Shown here in pieces: positions 1 through 9,398 of a DNA stretch of 64,000 nucleotides. The DNA is taken from contig NZ_CAAJGL010000068.1 in assembly GCF_900996225.1 (NCBI RefSeq), positions 1 to 64,000 on the forward strand, read 5' to 3'. The notes below the pieces were generated by a model, which made no database searches, was not told the origin of the DNA, and saw nothing but the letters and a program-made list of their open reading frames with translations. Each line of letters starts with the position of its first letter. Position 1 is the stretch's first letter. A program made the position numbers and the translations under genes. Source of the stretch: Paraburkholderia sp. BCC1884 (GTDB lineage Bacteria > Pseudomonadota > Gammaproteobacteria > Burkholderiales > Burkholderiaceae).

Positions 1-429
1 CGCTATCAAACGCCGGACGAAGCCGAAGCGGACATCCGCAAGCGCGTCGACAACAAGGAAGTGGTGATCGGTTTCGGTCACCCGGTGTACACGATCTCCG
101 ACCCGCGCAACAAGGTCATCAAGGAGATCGCGAAGAAGCTCTCGAAAGAAGCGGGCAACAACAAGCTGTTCAGCATCGCCGAGCGGCTGGAATCGGTGAT
201 GTGGGAAGCGAAGAAGATGTTCCCGAATCTCGACTGGTTCAGCGCGGTCTCGTATCACATGATGGGCGTGCCGACGGCCATGTTCACGCCGCTCTTCGTG
301 ATCGCCCGGACGGCCGGCTGGAGCGCGCACATCATCGAACAGCGGATCGACAACAAGATCATCCGACCGAGCGCGAATTACACCGGACCCGAGAATTTGA
401 AGTACGTGCCGCTAAATAGGAGAAAATAG
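1..429 (+). CDS. prpC: 2-methylcitrate synthase PrpC, C-terminal part (cut by window start)
   Basis: The reading frame is open from base 1 to the TAG at 427-429 and gives the last ~142 residues of a citrate-synthase-fold enzyme. The visible stretch has the conserved VIGFGHPVY segment with the active-site His, a helical segment, and a tail beginning [14 protein letters not shown] that carries the conserved C-terminal Arg region. In this family that tail, followed by prpD and acnA downstream, marks methylcitrate synthase (propionyl-CoA + oxaloacetate) rather than GltA; this rests on context. The N-terminal two thirds lie outside the window. It is probably co-transcribed with the genes to 5273. 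Confidence 0.85.
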   Translation, partial: RYQTPDEAEADIRKRVDNKEVVIGFGHPVYTISDPRNKVIKEIAKKLSKEAGNNKLFSIAERLESVMWEAKKMFPNLDWFSAVSYHMMGVPTAMFTPLFVIARTAGWSAHIIEQRIDNKIIRPSANYTGPENLKYVPLNRRK

Positions 430-533
430 CGGTCGCTGTGCGCTTTCATAGCGCGTGCAGTTCAACCTCGCGGTTGCCAGGACCGGTAGCCCGCGCAATG
501 TTTAACTGAAACTAGATAGAAAGGTTTTCTCCC

Positions 534-1040
534 ATGAAAAAATTGATGATCGCCGCCGTGATTGGCGCCCTGTCCACGACGATGCTGACCGTCGCGACTG
601 ACGCTGCCGCGCAAACGGCGACCACCACCACGAAGCCGGCGACCAAGGCGGTTGCAAAGCGCCCGCAGCCGAAGCGTCTGATCAAGCGCAAGGTCAATCC
701 GGCCAAGGAAGCGAAGGTCGATCCGGTACCGGACGGCGCAGAAAAGTGGTCGTGCAACGAAGGCCTGTCTTTCGATCTGAAAGGCGACATGAAGCGTGAC
801 CAGATCGTCACGGTTCATTGGGCGAACAAGAACTACAACCTGCCGCGCGAAACGACCACCACGGGCGCTGACCGCTTCCACGACGCAGCATCGGGTATGG
901 ATCTGGTCGTGATCCCGACGAAGGCCATGCTGTTCTCGGACAAGGACAGCTCGCGTCTGGCCGACGAGTGCAAGACGGCAGCCATGACGGAAGGCGCACC
1001 GGCTCCGACGCAATCGAACGCAATCAACAAGAGCAACTAA
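534..1040 (+). CDS. Small secreted protein resembling the MliC/PliC lysozyme-inhibitor fold
   Basis: This 168-residue protein has a clear Sec signal peptide ([18 protein letters not shown]... ending near ADAAAQ), then a Thr/Lys/Pro-rich linker of about 45 residues. A compact C-terminal domain runs from about residue 70. It opens with WSCNEGLSF and contains the pattern [18 protein letters not shown] and a late Cys in LADEC. That layout (aromatic-x-Cys, G(A)xRF, SG, closing Cys) resembles the membrane-bound inhibitors of C-type lysozyme; I infer this from motif shape only. The gene sits between prpC and prpD (104 bp and 23 bp away), an odd place for a cell-wall protein. It could be just a conserved periplasmic hypothetical. 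Confidence 0.7.
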   Translation: MKKLMIAAVIGALSTTMLTVATDAAAQTATTTTKPATKAVAKRPQPKRLIKRKVNPAKEAKVDPVPDGAEKWSCNEGLSFDLKGDMKRDQIVTVHWANKNYNLPRETTTTGADRFHDAASGMDLVVIPTKAMLFSDKDSSRLADECKTAAMTEGAPAPTQSNAINKSN

Positions 1041-1063
1041 TTTCCCTCATCAGGAATACCTCG

Positions 1064-2515
1064 ATGTCCGCTCCGATTTCCAACGTACGACCCGACCCGG
1101 ACGCAGTCCTGGTCGATATCGTCGATTACGTTCTGGATTATCAGATCGACAGCGCGCTCGCGCTGGAAACCGCGCGGCACTGTCTGATCGACACGCTCGG
1201 CTGCGGACTCGAGGCGCTCACCTACCCGGCTTGCACCAAGCTGATGGGACCGATCGTGCCGGGCACGATCGTCCCCAACGGCGCGAAGGTGCCGGGTACG
1301 TCGTTCCAGCTGGACCCGGTTCAGGCCGCCTTCAACATCGGCGCCATGATCCGCTGGCTGGACTTCAACGACACATGGCTTGCCGCCGAATGGGGGCATC
1401 CGTCGGATAACCTCGGCGGGATTCTCGCGACAGCCGACTGGCTCTCGCGCACGGCCGTCGCAGCCGGCAAAAAGCCGTTGGCGATGAAAGACGTCCTGAT
1501 CGGCATGATCAAGGCGCACGAAATTCAAGGCTGTATCGCGCTCGAAAACTCCTTCAACAAGGTCGGGCTCGATCATGTTTTGCTGGTCAAGCTCGCGTCG
1601 ACGGCGGTGGTCGGCCAACTGATCGGCCTCACGCGCGACGAGCTGATCAACGCGGTATCGCAGGCGTTTGTCGATGGACAGGCGCTGCGTACTTACCGTC
1701 ACGCGCCGAATACGGGCTCGCGCAAATCGTGGGCCGCCGGCGACGCCACCTCGCGCGCGGTGCGCCTCGCGCTGATCGCGAAGACTGGCGAGATGGGCTA
1801 TCCGTCGGTACTCACCGCGAAGACCTGGGGCTTTTACGATGTCCTGTTCAAGGGCAACGAATTCAGGTTTCAGCGCCCCTACGGCGCGTATGTGATGGAA
1901 AACGTGCTCTTCAAGATTTCTTTTCCGGCAGAATTCCACGCGCAGACCGCCGTGGAAGCGGCGATGAAATTGCACGCGTTACTCGGGGTCCGGGGCAAGC
2001 GCATCGAAGACATCAGCAGGATCACGATCCGCACGCACGAAGCGGCGCTTCGCATCATCGACAAGAAGGGCCCACTGAACAATCCGGCCGACCGCGATCA
2101 TTGCATTCAGTACATGATCGCCGTGCCGTTGATCCATGGCCGCCTGACGGCCGCGGATTATGAAGATTCGATCGCGCAGGACGCGCGCATCGATGTGCTG
2201 CGCGCCAGGATGACATGCGTCGAAGACGCGCAGTTCACGAAGGATTACCACGATCCTGAGAAGCGTTCGATCGCCAATGCACTGACGATCGAATTCAACG
2301 ATGGGTCGTCATTCGAAGAAGTCGTAGTCGAATACCCGATCGGTCATAAGCGTCGTCGCGAAGACGGGGTTCCGTTGCTGGTCGAGAAGTTCAAGACCAA
2401 CCTCGCGCGCCGCTTTCCGGTCAGGCAACAACTGGCGATTCTCGACGTGTCGCTGGACCAGGCGCGGCTCGAAGCCATGCCGGTCAATGAATACGTCGAT
2501 CTGTACGTCATTTAG
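1064..2515 (+). CDS. prpD: 2-methylcitrate dehydratase PrpD
   Basis: This 483-residue protein of the MmgE/PrpD family has the same length as the enterobacterial enzyme. It dehydrates 2-methylcitrate to 2-methyl-cis-aconitate without an Fe-S cluster. Family segments seen are [16 protein letters not shown] near the N-terminus, RWLDFNDTW with WGHPSDN around residues 95-120, and [18 protein letters not shown] mid-protein (approximate reading). The ATG at 1064 was chosen because it gives the standard N-terminus; an in-frame ATG at 968 lies inside the upstream gene. With the adjacent aconitase it provides the two steps from methylcitrate to 2-methylisocitrate. Confidence 0.93.
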   Translation: MSAPISNVRPDPDAVLVDIVDYVLDYQIDSALALETARHCLIDTLGCGLEALTYPACTKLMGPIVPGTIVPNGAKVPGTSFQLDPVQAAFNIGAMIRWLDFNDTWLAAEWGHPSDNLGGILATADWLSRTAVAAGKKPLAMKDVLIGMIKAHEIQGCIALENSFNKVGLDHVLLVKLASTAVVGQLIGLTRDELINAVSQAFVDGQALRTYRHAPNTGSRKSWAAGDATSRAVRLALIAKTGEMGYPSVLTAKTWGFYDVLFKGNEFRFQRPYGAYVMENVLFKISFPAEFHAQTAVEAAMKLHALLGVRGKRIEDISRITIRTHEAALRIIDKKGPLNNPADRDHCIQYMIAVPLIHGRLTAADYEDSIAQDARIDVLRARMTCVEDAQFTKDYHDPEKRSIANALTIEFNDGSSFEEVVVEYPIGHKRRREDGVPLLVEKFKTNLARRFPVRQQLAILDVSLDQARLEAMPVNEYVDLYVI

Positions 2516-2555
2516 TTAAGTACTGTAGTTCCGCGATCAAACCAAGGAAAACACC

Positions 2556-5273
2556 ATGGCCCACAACCTCCACAAAACGCTCAAGGAATTCGACAGCGGT
2601 TCCGGCAAAGGCAAGTTCTACTCTTTGCCGCAACTCGGTAAGGCACTGAACATCAAGATCGACCGCCTGCCGGTTTCGATCCGTATCGTGCTGGAATCGG
2701 TGCTGCGTAACTACGACGGCAAGAAGATCGCCGAAGAACACATCACGCAACTCGCGAACTGGAAGCCGACCGCTGCGCGCGTCGACGAAATCCCGTTTGT
2801 GGTGTCGCGCGTCGTGCTGCAAGACTTTACCGGTGTGCCGCTGCTCGCTGACATCGCTGCCATGCGCGGTGTCGCCAAGCAAATGGGCAAAGATCCGAAA
2901 TCGATCGAACCGCTGGTCCCGGTCGATCTGGTCGTCGATCACTCGGTGCAGATCGATCACTTCCGCGAAAAGAACGCGCTCGATCTGAACATGAAACTGG
3001 AATTCCAGCGCAATAACGAGCGCTACCAGTTCATGAAGTGGGGCATGCAGGCATTCGACACGTTCAAGGTCGTGCCGCCGGGCGTCGGTATCGTTCACCA
3101 GGTGAACCTGGAATACCTCGCACGCGGCGTGCACAAGAAGGCCGAAGGCACGGATACGGTGTACTACCCGGATTCGCTGGTCGGCACCGACAGCCACACC
3201 ACGATGATCAACGGCATCGGCGTAGTGGGCTGGGGCGTGGGCGGTATCGAAGCTGAAGCCGGCATGCTCGGCCAGCCGGTGTACTTCCTGACGCCGGACG
3301 TCGTTGGCGTCGAACTGAAGGGCAAGCTGCGCGAAGGCCTGACGGCAACCGATCTGGTTCTGACGGTGACCGAACTGCTGCGCAAGGAAAAGGTCGTCGG
3401 CAAGTTCGTCGAGTTCTTCGGCGAAGGCACGAAGTCGCTGTCGCTGCCGGACCGCGCAACGATCGGCAACATGGCACCGGAATACGGCGCAACCATGGGC
3501 TTCTTCCCGGTCGATGAAAAAACCATCGACTACTTCAAGGGCACGGGCCGCACGGACGCAGAAATCTCCGCCTTCGAAAACTACTTCAAGGCCCAAGGCC
3601 TGTTCGGTATTCCGAAGGCTGGTCAGATCGACTACACGAAGGTCGTCACGCTGGACCTCGGCACGGTGACGCCGTCGCTGGCCGGTCCGAAGCGTCCGCA
3701 AGACCGTATCGAAATCGGTCACGTGAAGTCGACTTTCAGCGACCTGTTCTCGAAGCCGGTGGCAGAAAACGGCTTTGCGAAGAAGGAAGCCGATCTGGAC
3801 GCGCAATACACGACGACCAACGGCGTCGACGTGAAGAACGGCGACATTCTGATCGCCGCGATCACGTCGTGCACGAACACGTCGAACCCGAGCGTGCTGC
3901 TGGCCGCTGGCCTGCTGGCGAAGAAGGCTGTCGAAGCTGGTCTGACGGTCGCTCCGCACATCAAGACGTCGCTGGCGCCGGGATCGCGTATCGTCACCGA
4001 GTACCTGACGAAAACCGACCTGCTGAAGTACCTCGACAAGCTCGGCTTCACGCTGGCCGCTTACGGTTGCACGACCTGTATCGGTAACGCGGGCGACCTG
4101 ACCCCGGAACTGAACGAAGCGATCACGAAGAACGACATCGTCGCGGCGGCTGTGCTGTCCGGCAACCGTAACTTCGAAGCGCGTATTCACCCGAACATCC
4201 GCGCCAACTTCCTGGCCTCGCCGCCGCTGGTCGTCGCTTACGCAATCGCCGGCAACATCACGCGCGACCTGATGACCGAACCGGTCGGCAAGGGCAAGGG
4301 CGGCAAGGACATCTTCCTGGGCGACATCTGGCCGACCAGCGAAGAAGTCAACGAACTGCTCAAGTTCGCGCTGGACGCCGACGCGTTCCGCAAGAACTAC
4401 GCGTCGCTGACCAAGAAGGGCGACCTGTGGAGCAAGATCGAAGGCGAAGAAGGTCAAGTCTACGACTGGCCGAAGTCGACCTACATCGCCGAGCCGCCGT
4501 TCTTCGGCAAGGACTTCTCGATGACGCCGGCTGACAGCATCGCTGCGGTCACGAACGCGCGCGCGCTGGGCATCTTCGGTGACTCGGTCACGACCGATCA
4601 CATCAGCCCGGCTGGTTCGATCAAGGAAGACTCGCCGGCAGGCAAGTGGCTGAAGGCAAACGGCGTGCAGAAGGCCGACTTCAACAGCTACGGCTCGCGC
4701 CGCGGCAACCACGACGTGATGATGCGCGGTACGTTCGCGAACGTCCGGATCAAGAACCTGATGATCCCGGCGAAGGCAGACGGCACGCGTGTTGAAGGCG
4801 GCCTGACGATTCACCAGCCGAGCGGCGAACAGGAATCGATCTACGACGCAGCAATGAAGTACATCGACGCCGGCACGCCGACCGTCGTGTTCGCCGGTGA
4901 AGAATACGGCACGGGCTCGTCGCGCGACTGGGCAGCGAAGGGTACGCAACTGCTGGGCGTGAAGGCCGTGGTCGCACGCAGCTTCGAGCGGATTCACCGT
5001 TCGAACCTGGTCGGCATGGGCGTTCTGCCGCTGCAGTTCAAGGGCTCGGATAGCGTGCAATCGCTCGGCATCACCGGCGAAGAAACGTACGATATCGAAG
5101 GCCTGGGCGCGGACTTCAAGCCGCAACAGGAAGTGACGCTGGTGATTCGCGGCAAGGACGGCAAGGAAAAGCGCGTTCAGGTGCTGCTGCGTATCGACAC
5201 GCCGATCGAAGTCGATTACTACAAGCACGGCGGGATTCTGCCGTTCGTGCTGCGTTCGCTGCTGGCTGCTTAA
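2556..5273 (+). CDS. acnA: Aconitate hydratase AcnA
   Basis: This 905-residue aconitase A-type enzyme is cytoplasmic and carries a [4Fe-4S] cluster. It interconverts citrate and isocitrate and, in this context, probably also hydrates 2-methyl-cis-aconitate to 2-methylisocitrate. The first cluster Cys is in [11 protein letters not shown] and the other two in [12 protein letters not shown]. The swivel-domain signatures [31 protein letters not shown] and [15 protein letters not shown] are all present. An AAGGAAA Shine-Dalgarno precedes the ATG. Codon use is strongly biased towards a few GC-rich codons, as in highly expressed genes, which opens a spurious 906-codon frame on the other strand. The gene ends the prp transcription unit at a terminator. 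Here PrpD plus AcnA stand in place of the AcnD/PrpF pair of other methylcitrate loci. Confidence 0.95.
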   Translation: MAHNLHKTLKEFDSGSGKGKFYSLPQLGKALNIKIDRLPVSIRIVLESVLRNYDGKKIAEEHITQLANWKPTAARVDEIPFVVSRVVLQDFTGVPLLADIAAMRGVAKQMGKDPKSIEPLVPVDLVVDHSVQIDHFREKNALDLNMKLEFQRNNERYQFMKWGMQAFDTFKVVPPGVGIVHQVNLEYLARGVHKKAEGTDTVYYPDSLVGTDSHTTMINGIGVVGWGVGGIEAEAGMLGQPVYFLTPDVVGVELKGKLREGLTATDLVLTVTELLRKEKVVGKFVEFFGEGTKSLSLPDRATIGNMAPEYGATMGFFPVDEKTIDYFKGTGRTDAEISAFENYFKAQGLFGIPKAGQIDYTKVVTLDLGTVTPSLAGPKRPQDRIEIGHVKSTFSDLFSKPVAENGFAKKEADLDAQYTTTNGVDVKNGDILIAAITSCTNTSNPSVLLAAGLLAKKAVEAGLTVAPHIKTSLAPGSRIVTEYLTKTDLLKYLDKLGFTLAAYGCTTCIGNAGDLTPELNEAITKNDIVAAAVLSGNRNFEARIHPNIRANFLASPPLVVAYAIAGNITRDLMTEPVGKGKGGKDIFLGDIWPTSEEVNELLKFALDADAFRKNYASLTKKGDLWSKIEGEEGQVYDWPKSTYIAEPPFFGKDFSMTPADSIAAVTNARALGIFGDSVTTDHISPAGSIKEDSPAGKWLKANGVQKADFNSYGSRRGNHDVMMRGTFANVRIKNLMIPAKADGTRVEGGLTIHQPSGEQESIYDAAMKYIDAGTPTVVFAGEEYGTGSSRDWAAKGTQLLGVKAVVARSFERIHRSNLVGMGVLPLQFKGSDSVQSLGITGEETYDIEGLGADFKPQQEVTLVIRGKDGKEKRVQVLLRIDTPIEVDYYKHGGILPFVLRSLLAA

Positions 5274-5311
5274 GCTCAGCGCTCACGCAGACGGCTTAGC
5301 TGTTTTGCAGG

Positions 5312-5337
5312 GGCTGCATCCTGTGGAGGATGCAGCC
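5312..5337 (+). terminator. GC-rich stem-loop just after acnA
   Basis: A perfect 10-bp stem (GGCTGCATCC/GGATGCAGCC) with a 6-base loop lies 39 bases after the acnA stop. It has no T-run, so it is more likely an RNA-stabilising hairpin or the first part of a double terminator with the next element. Confidence 0.5.
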
Positions 5338-5345
5338 GACTTTGG

Positions 5346-5374
5346 AAGCCCGACCTTTGGTCGGGCTTTTTTTT
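5346..5374 (+). terminator. Rho-independent terminator of the prp-acnA unit
   Basis: A 10-bp stem AAGCCCGACC/GGTCGGGCTT with a TTT loop runs into a stretch of eight T residues. This is a textbook intrinsic terminator, placed about 75 bases downstream of acnA and upstream of the convergent gene ending at 5422. Confidence 0.9.
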
Positions 5375-5421
5375 CGGCCATTTGGCGGGGTGATTCGGAC
5401 TGGCTCGTGTTGGGTTGATGG

Positions 5422-6285
5422 CTACTTTTTCGCGCGGCCGGTTTGGAAGGCATCGGGGTTGTCGGTGATGCGCTGCTGGGTCATGCGGGTGCTCCAGTTT
5501 TCGTCAGGCGATCTGGCGACGCGAACCATTTGCGCGCGATGGCGTTGCTGGACTGCCCAGTTCATCAGCGCGGCCTGTTCGGCTGCGTCATTGTTTCTGA
5601 CGGATTTCGCGGGCCATTCTGGTTGCACGGAGGCCAATGGACGCGCCTTGGCCCGCATGACATGGCTGGTGGCGATCCGCTGCGCTGCATGGGCTTCGGC
5701 GATGCGCTGGGGTTTCATCGCCCTCGGCCGTGTTAGCTGCTTTGCGGCGGAGTAGTCGGGAGCGGCGGCTACTGCGACCTTAGGTGTCGGCGCAGGGAGG
5801 AGTGGTGCGCTCGCGATCGGGGCGGCGGTCGTCGAAATGACCGGCCTTTCAGGAATTTCCTTTTCCTTGTTTGCCTGGCGTACCGAGCAACTGACCAGCA
5901 GCCAGGCCAGCACGATGCTGCATCCTGCGACGATCGCAGCGCCGAGCATGTAGTCCGACCGGGTCGAGCTCGGCCGAGCCGGACCGATGGCCAGATAGCG
6001 CTTGGCTTCCTCAAGCGCCGCGTCGATGCTGCGGGTATCGACGCGGCGTTGCACCGGCGCCTTGTAGAACAGAATGTGCTTCGGAGCTGTCGGCGCCGCG
6101 CGTCGGCTGGCGTGTGCGGGGCGCGGCGGCGGTTCAGGAGGTCGTGCGGGACGGGCCATCCACGCCCCTTCGCTCGCGCGACCGTCGGCTTGCCACGACC
6201 TGCCGAACGGTGGCGGCAAGCCACCGGTTTTTGGCGGCGTCGGCAAAGCCAGCTTACCCTCGACCAGAAGGAGCGACTGCGTCAT
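5422..6285 (-). CDS. Single-pass inner-membrane protein of unknown function in the phosphorelay operon
   Basis: I do not recognise this 287-residue protein. It has a Pro/Ala-rich N-terminal third, a short charged helix (DAALEEAKRYLAIG) before one hydrophobic segment at about residues 112-133 (MLGAAIVAGCSIVLAWLLVSC), then a basic, Ala-rich C-terminal half with no known motif. Its ATG overlaps the stop of the upstream HPt protein by four bases (ATGA), so it is translationally coupled to the kinase-like/regulator pair. By position it may be a membrane partner of the phosphorelay or of the adhesin system; this is inference. The right-hand paralogous module has no counterpart. Confidence 0.65.
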   Translation of the reverse strand: MTQSLLLVEGKLALPTPPKTGGLPPPFGRSWQADGRASEGAWMARPARPPEPPPRPAHASRRAAPTAPKHILFYKAPVQRRVDTRSIDAALEEAKRYLAIGPARPSSTRSDYMLGAAIVAGCSIVLAWLLVSCSVRQANKEKEIPERPVISTTAAPIASAPLLPAPTPKVAVAAAPDYSAAKQLTRPRAMKPQRIAEAHAAQRIATSHVMRAKARPLASVQPEWPAKSVRNNDAAEQAALMNWAVQQRHRAQMVRVARSPDENWSTRMTQQRITDNPDAFQTGRAKK

Positions 6286-7352
6286 TGCCGGTCGCTCCCG
6301 GCGGTTTTCGCGGCTTCGTCGAGTTGCGTCATGAGCGTTTGCAGGCGGGTGGTCAGGACGTCGATCGTGCAGCCTTCCGGCTCGGCAGATGTTGCGCCGG
6401 CCTCACGCAGCGCGGTTGCCACACTCTTCGCCCCCACCAGTCCCGTCGCGCCGCTCAATTTGTGCAAGGTTGAACGCATCGCAACGCGATAGTCGTTCCT
6501 GCACGCGCGCATGCACGCGAGATCGTCCTGCATCGCCCGATGCCAGCCGCGCAGAAATGTCTTTAGATCGATGCCTTCCTTGACGAGCGCATCGAGATAG
6601 GAACGATCGAATAATTCTTTGGACGGCGATTCATGCTTCGCGGACGGCGACACGACACTTCGACTCTCCTGTTTCGCGGACGGACCGTCGATAGGCATGT
6701 CAAGCTGCTTGATGGCGTGGATGGTGAACGGCGCTTCGAAGGCGGCATGGCCATGCTCGACGCGCAGGGTGCCGCGCATGCGCTCCGCGAGCATGCGGCA
6801 AAAGGCGAGCGCGGGATCGAATGCGGAATCCGCCTGCCTCGTGGAGGCGGGAGCGGGTGCGAGATGAAGCCCGCTTACGTCGATCAGAACGCGCTGCGAG
6901 CCGGCGTTGAGCGGCTCAGTGCGCACGGCGACGATGACGTCTCGATTCTCACGCGACGCGAGCACCGTATCGATCATGTGAAACACAATCTGACCGAGGC
7001 GGCTTGCGTCGGCCAGAATAACGGGGGATTGTGAGCCATCCAGATTGACGCTCGGCTTCACGCACCCGTGTTCTGGGGATGACTGGAACAATGCCGTAAC
7101 GGCATTGATTAACGGCAGTAGATCCGTGGCGCTTTCGTCCAGAGCAACCGAAGGCGACGCGTGCGACTCCAGCACAAGCGCGTCTCGTACCACCCGGGAC
7201 CAAACCTGGACGGCGGAGCGGATCATGACAATGACGGCCCGCTGGGTATCCGAAGCCGTCGCCGGGTCAAGCGAATTCACTAGCGCGCTCAAGGCGGATA
7301 AGGGCGGCAAAACGTGCCCCAATGACAGCCCCGGCGGGCACCCCATGTTCAT
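6282..7352 (-). CDS. Degenerate sensor-kinase-like protein with C-terminal HPt domain
   Basis: This 356-residue protein has no transmembrane segment. Residues ~95-210 resemble a decayed HATPase_c domain: DASRLGQIVFHMIDTVL looks like an N-box, followed by a weak C-terminal half. No H-box with a phosphorylatable His of the usual E-F-L-A-x-M-S-H-E form is visible in the first 80 residues. The C-terminal ~110 residues form an HPt domain with a candidate phospho-His at about 297 in LHKLSGATGLVGA. It lies 13 bases downstream of the response-regulator gene and overlaps the next gene by 4 bp. Its likely role is a phosphotransfer intermediate feeding the regulator, with the kinase elsewhere; BvgS/EvgS-type systems also end in an HPt module. 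Confidence 0.7.
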   Translation of the reverse strand: MNMGCPPGLSLGHVLPPLSALSALVNSLDPATASDTQRAVIVMIRSAVQVWSRVVRDALVLESHASPSVALDESATDLLPLINAVTALFQSSPEHGCVKPSVNLDGSQSPVILADASRLGQIVFHMIDTVLASRENRDVIVAVRTEPLNAGSQRVLIDVSGLHLAPAPASTRQADSAFDPALAFCRMLAERMRGTLRVEHGHAAFEAPFTIHAIKQLDMPIDGPSAKQESRSVVSPSAKHESPSKELFDRSYLDALVKEGIDLKTFLRGWHRAMQDDLACMRACRNDYRVAMRSTLHKLSGATGLVGAKSVATALREAGATSAEPEGCTIDVLTTRLQTLMTQLDEAAKTAGSDRQ

Positions 7353-7365
7353 TTCCGTTACTCGC

Positions 7366-7974
7366 TCAATCGATCAGCTTATGGAGCGACGCGAACTCGA
7401 TCATTCCGGCGAGTGAGGACAAGCCAAGCTTTTCCTGGACGCGAGTTTTGTAGGTACTGACGGTCTTGTCGCTCAAGCCAAGATTGGCCGCGATATCTCT
7501 GTTACTGACTCCACGCGCAAGATATTGCAGAATTTCGACTTCGCGTGGAGACAGGCTGCTCAGGCCTGAGTTTTCAGCCCGGCCGACGGCGTCTGCGGGA
7601 AAACAGTCGTAACCATACAGGACCGTTTTTGCAGCGGTGACCAGCTCGCCTATTTCGCGCGATTTGCCCACATAACCATTAGCGCCAGCCGCTCGCGTGT
7701 ATTTGGCCATGACATTTTCCGGCTTGGCCGACAAAACCAGAATGCGCACTTTACCGTCCTGCAGACGAATACGTCGAATCATGGACAATCCATCCAGACG
7801 CGGTAAATCGAGATCGAGAATCACCAGATCCGGACTGATATCGAGCGTCATTTTCAGACCCTCTTCACCATCACCACATTCTCCGACCACCTCCAGTTCG
7901 GCGTCCTCCCGGAGCACAGCGACGATGGTCTCGCGGATCATCGGATGGTCATCGATAATCAAAATTCTTTTCAT
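7366..7974 (-). CDS. BvgA-like response regulator (NarL/FixJ family)
   Basis: This 202-residue two-domain regulator has a receiver domain (residues 1-120) with acidic residues D8/D9, phospho-acceptor D54 in LVILDLDLPRLDG and the conserved Lys near 104 (GYVGKS). A LuxR-type HTH follows at about residues 138-200 (LSPREVEILQYLARGVSNRDIA ... KTVSTYKTRVQEKLGL). The spacing and phrases such as AGANGYVGKS and GYDCFP resemble Bordetella BvgA and E. coli EvgA. It is first in a three-gene minus-strand unit with the HPt protein and a membrane protein, and is separated from the OmpA/adhesin genes by a terminator. It likely controls the adhesin and Tad genes nearby (inference). A close paralog is at 29733-30374. 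Confidence 0.88.
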   Translation of the reverse strand: MKRILIIDDHPMIRETIVAVLREDAELEVVGECGDGEEGLKMTLDISPDLVILDLDLPRLDGLSMIRRIRLQDGKVRILVLSAKPENVMAKYTRAAGANGYVGKSREIGELVTAAKTVLYGYDCFPADAVGRAENSGLSSLSPREVEILQYLARGVSNRDIAANLGLSDKTVSTYKTRVQEKLGLSSLAGMIEFASLHKLID

Positions 7975-8136
7975 GTCACTGCCTCAATCAGCGTAATTCA
8001 CCATTCTACTTAATCATCGTCCAATCGATTTCCCCCTATATCGTCGACATTTGCCAATTTAATTATCGATTTATCCGACCAAATATGTTGAATCTTCCCA
8101 AGCGGAATGAAGACAGCATTCAGAATGTCGTCAATT

Positions 8137-8173
8137 AAAAACCCGTTGTGACGTATTAATACGTCACAACGGG
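8137..8173 (-). terminator. Perfect 32-bp palindrome acting as terminator for the OmpA-family gene
   Basis: Positions 8142-8173 form an uninterrupted perfect 16+16 palindrome (half-site CCCGTTGTGACGTATT). On the minus strand it runs into five T residues (A-run at 8137-8141). It follows the stop of the lipoprotein gene at 8222 by about 50 bases. A symmetrical element with no loop could also be a protein-binding site upstream of the regulator gene. Confidence 0.7.
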
Positions 8174-8221
8174 CGAATAAAGCAACGCGGATAAACCGCT
8201 AAATCCGCGACTTGTGACTTG

Positions 8222-9304
8222 TTATTGATCCTGGCCGGGCTTGGCAACGGCACGTTTTCCGCCGCGTGCAAAATCAAGTTCCACTCGACGGTTCGGCGCA
8301 AGGCAATCCACCAGCGCCTGATGGCCCCGGTTACTACACTGCACGAGCGGGTTGTCTTTGCCCATACCCGTCGCGGTCATCGGGATCGTCACGCCGCTGC
8401 TTTGCAGATAACGTCGCACCGTTTGCGCCCGTTTCGTCGAGAGTTGGCGGTTGTACGCGTCACTGCCAAGACGATCCGTATAACCGTCGATACGGATAGC
8501 CGTAACGTCGTCAACCTGCTTGAGGTCGTGTACCAGTTGATCCAGCTTGCCCTTGCCCGCCGGCAACATGCCTGCCAGGTCGCCACGATCGAACTTGAAA
8601 GTGGCGTCGGCCGACAATGTCATCTTCTCCGGAATAGGAGAGGCCAAGGGAGCTGCGACTGGCGGCGGAGTACACGCCTCAAGCGCCGCGCCGATTGCTG
8701 GCAGGCCTTTTTCGACGCCATCCACAATGCGTTGGCTCGCGTCGAAGTCGCGTGTCCATGCTTCGTGGCCGGCGTGGATCAACTCGACTTCGGAACACGC
8801 CGTCAGGCGTTGCGCTTCCGGACATTGCGCGAACCTCGGCGACGTTTTGGCCGCCAGCACCAGCTTCCACAGATCGGGGCGCACCACCGCGCTCGTACGC
8901 AACTCCTGATTGTCGACGGACAGACCCTGACTGGTTTCCAATGCAGTAGTCAGCCGGTTCGCCTCGAGTAGCGCCTCCTCGACGAAACCCCAGCCATCGT
9001 GGCTCGAACGTTCGTCGCGAGCCGCGTTGACCCAGCATTGCGCCTTGTCCCCAAAGTAGTTGTTTTTGCGTTCGCCAAGCGCATTCAGGCGTGTCTGGAT
9101 CGACGTGAGCGCCGCGCCGTTCTTCGCGCCGCCGTATGTTTTGATCCACGCGTCCGTGACAGCGCCGGAGGGCTGATCCTGCGACGCGCTAAATCCGGTC
9201 TGCAGAACCGTAGGGTCCTGGATCTGCAGCCGGTCGCGCGTCGCCGACGACGAACATCCTGCGACCATCGCGGCAAGCGCGATAGCAATCAATGAATACT
9301 TCAT
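8222..9304 (-). CDS. OmpA-family outer-membrane lipoprotein (adhesin-associated)
   Basis: This 360-residue protein has a lipoprotein signal peptide: lipobox VAGC with the acylated Cys at residue 17. A novel ~220-residue N-terminal region carries several Cys, and a C-terminal OmpA/Pal-like peptidoglycan-binding domain spans about residues 255-350 (TFKFDRGDLAGML ... IRIDGYTDRLGSDAYNRQLSTKRAQTVRRYL). It starts 95 bp downstream of the giant adhesin gene on the same strand, so it is probably co-expressed and may anchor or stabilise the trimeric autotransporter. In B. cenocepacia, trimeric adhesin clusters also carry an outer-membrane protein plus two-component genes. It is clearly paralogous to the protein at 30418-31476 (shared N-terminal phrases QDPTVLQ, TRDxLxIxDPTVLQ and CWVxAAR). 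Confidence 0.88.
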   Translation of the reverse strand: MKYSLIAIALAAMVAGCSSSATRDRLQIQDPTVLQTGFSASQDQPSGAVTDAWIKTYGGAKNGAALTSIQTRLNALGERKNNYFGDKAQCWVNAARDERSSHDGWGFVEEALLEANRLTTALETSQGLSVDNQELRTSAVVRPDLWKLVLAAKTSPRFAQCPEAQRLTACSEVELIHAGHEAWTRDFDASQRIVDGVEKGLPAIGAALEACTPPPVAAPLASPIPEKMTLSADATFKFDRGDLAGMLPAGKGKLDQLVHDLKQVDDVTAIRIDGYTDRLGSDAYNRQLSTKRAQTVRRYLQSSGVTIPMTATGMGKDNPLVQCSNRGHQALVDCLAPNRRVELDFARGGKRAVAKPGQDQ

Positions 9305-9324
9305 GTCTGTTTCTCATAGAAAGA

Positions 9325-9353
9325 GGGTCGCACGGAAGCTTCCCGTGCGACCC
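9325..9353 (-). terminator. Stem-loop between adhesin and lipoprotein genes
   Basis: An 11-bp stem GGGTCGCACGG/CCGTGCGACCC encloses a 7-base loop. On the minus strand it is followed by a short pyrimidine run (CTCTTTCT), so it may partly terminate or process the adhesin transcript before the lipoprotein gene. Confidence 0.55.
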
Positions 9354-9398
9354 AGACAGCTAACGTCTCAAGTTCTAGTCAAGGCCAGTTGGCCAGGC

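Noticed and set aside
2508..5228. 906-codon open frame opposite acnA
   Set aside because: It mirrors acnA almost exactly and has Arg/Val/Asp-rich, low-motif content; it arises from the strong codon bias of acnA.
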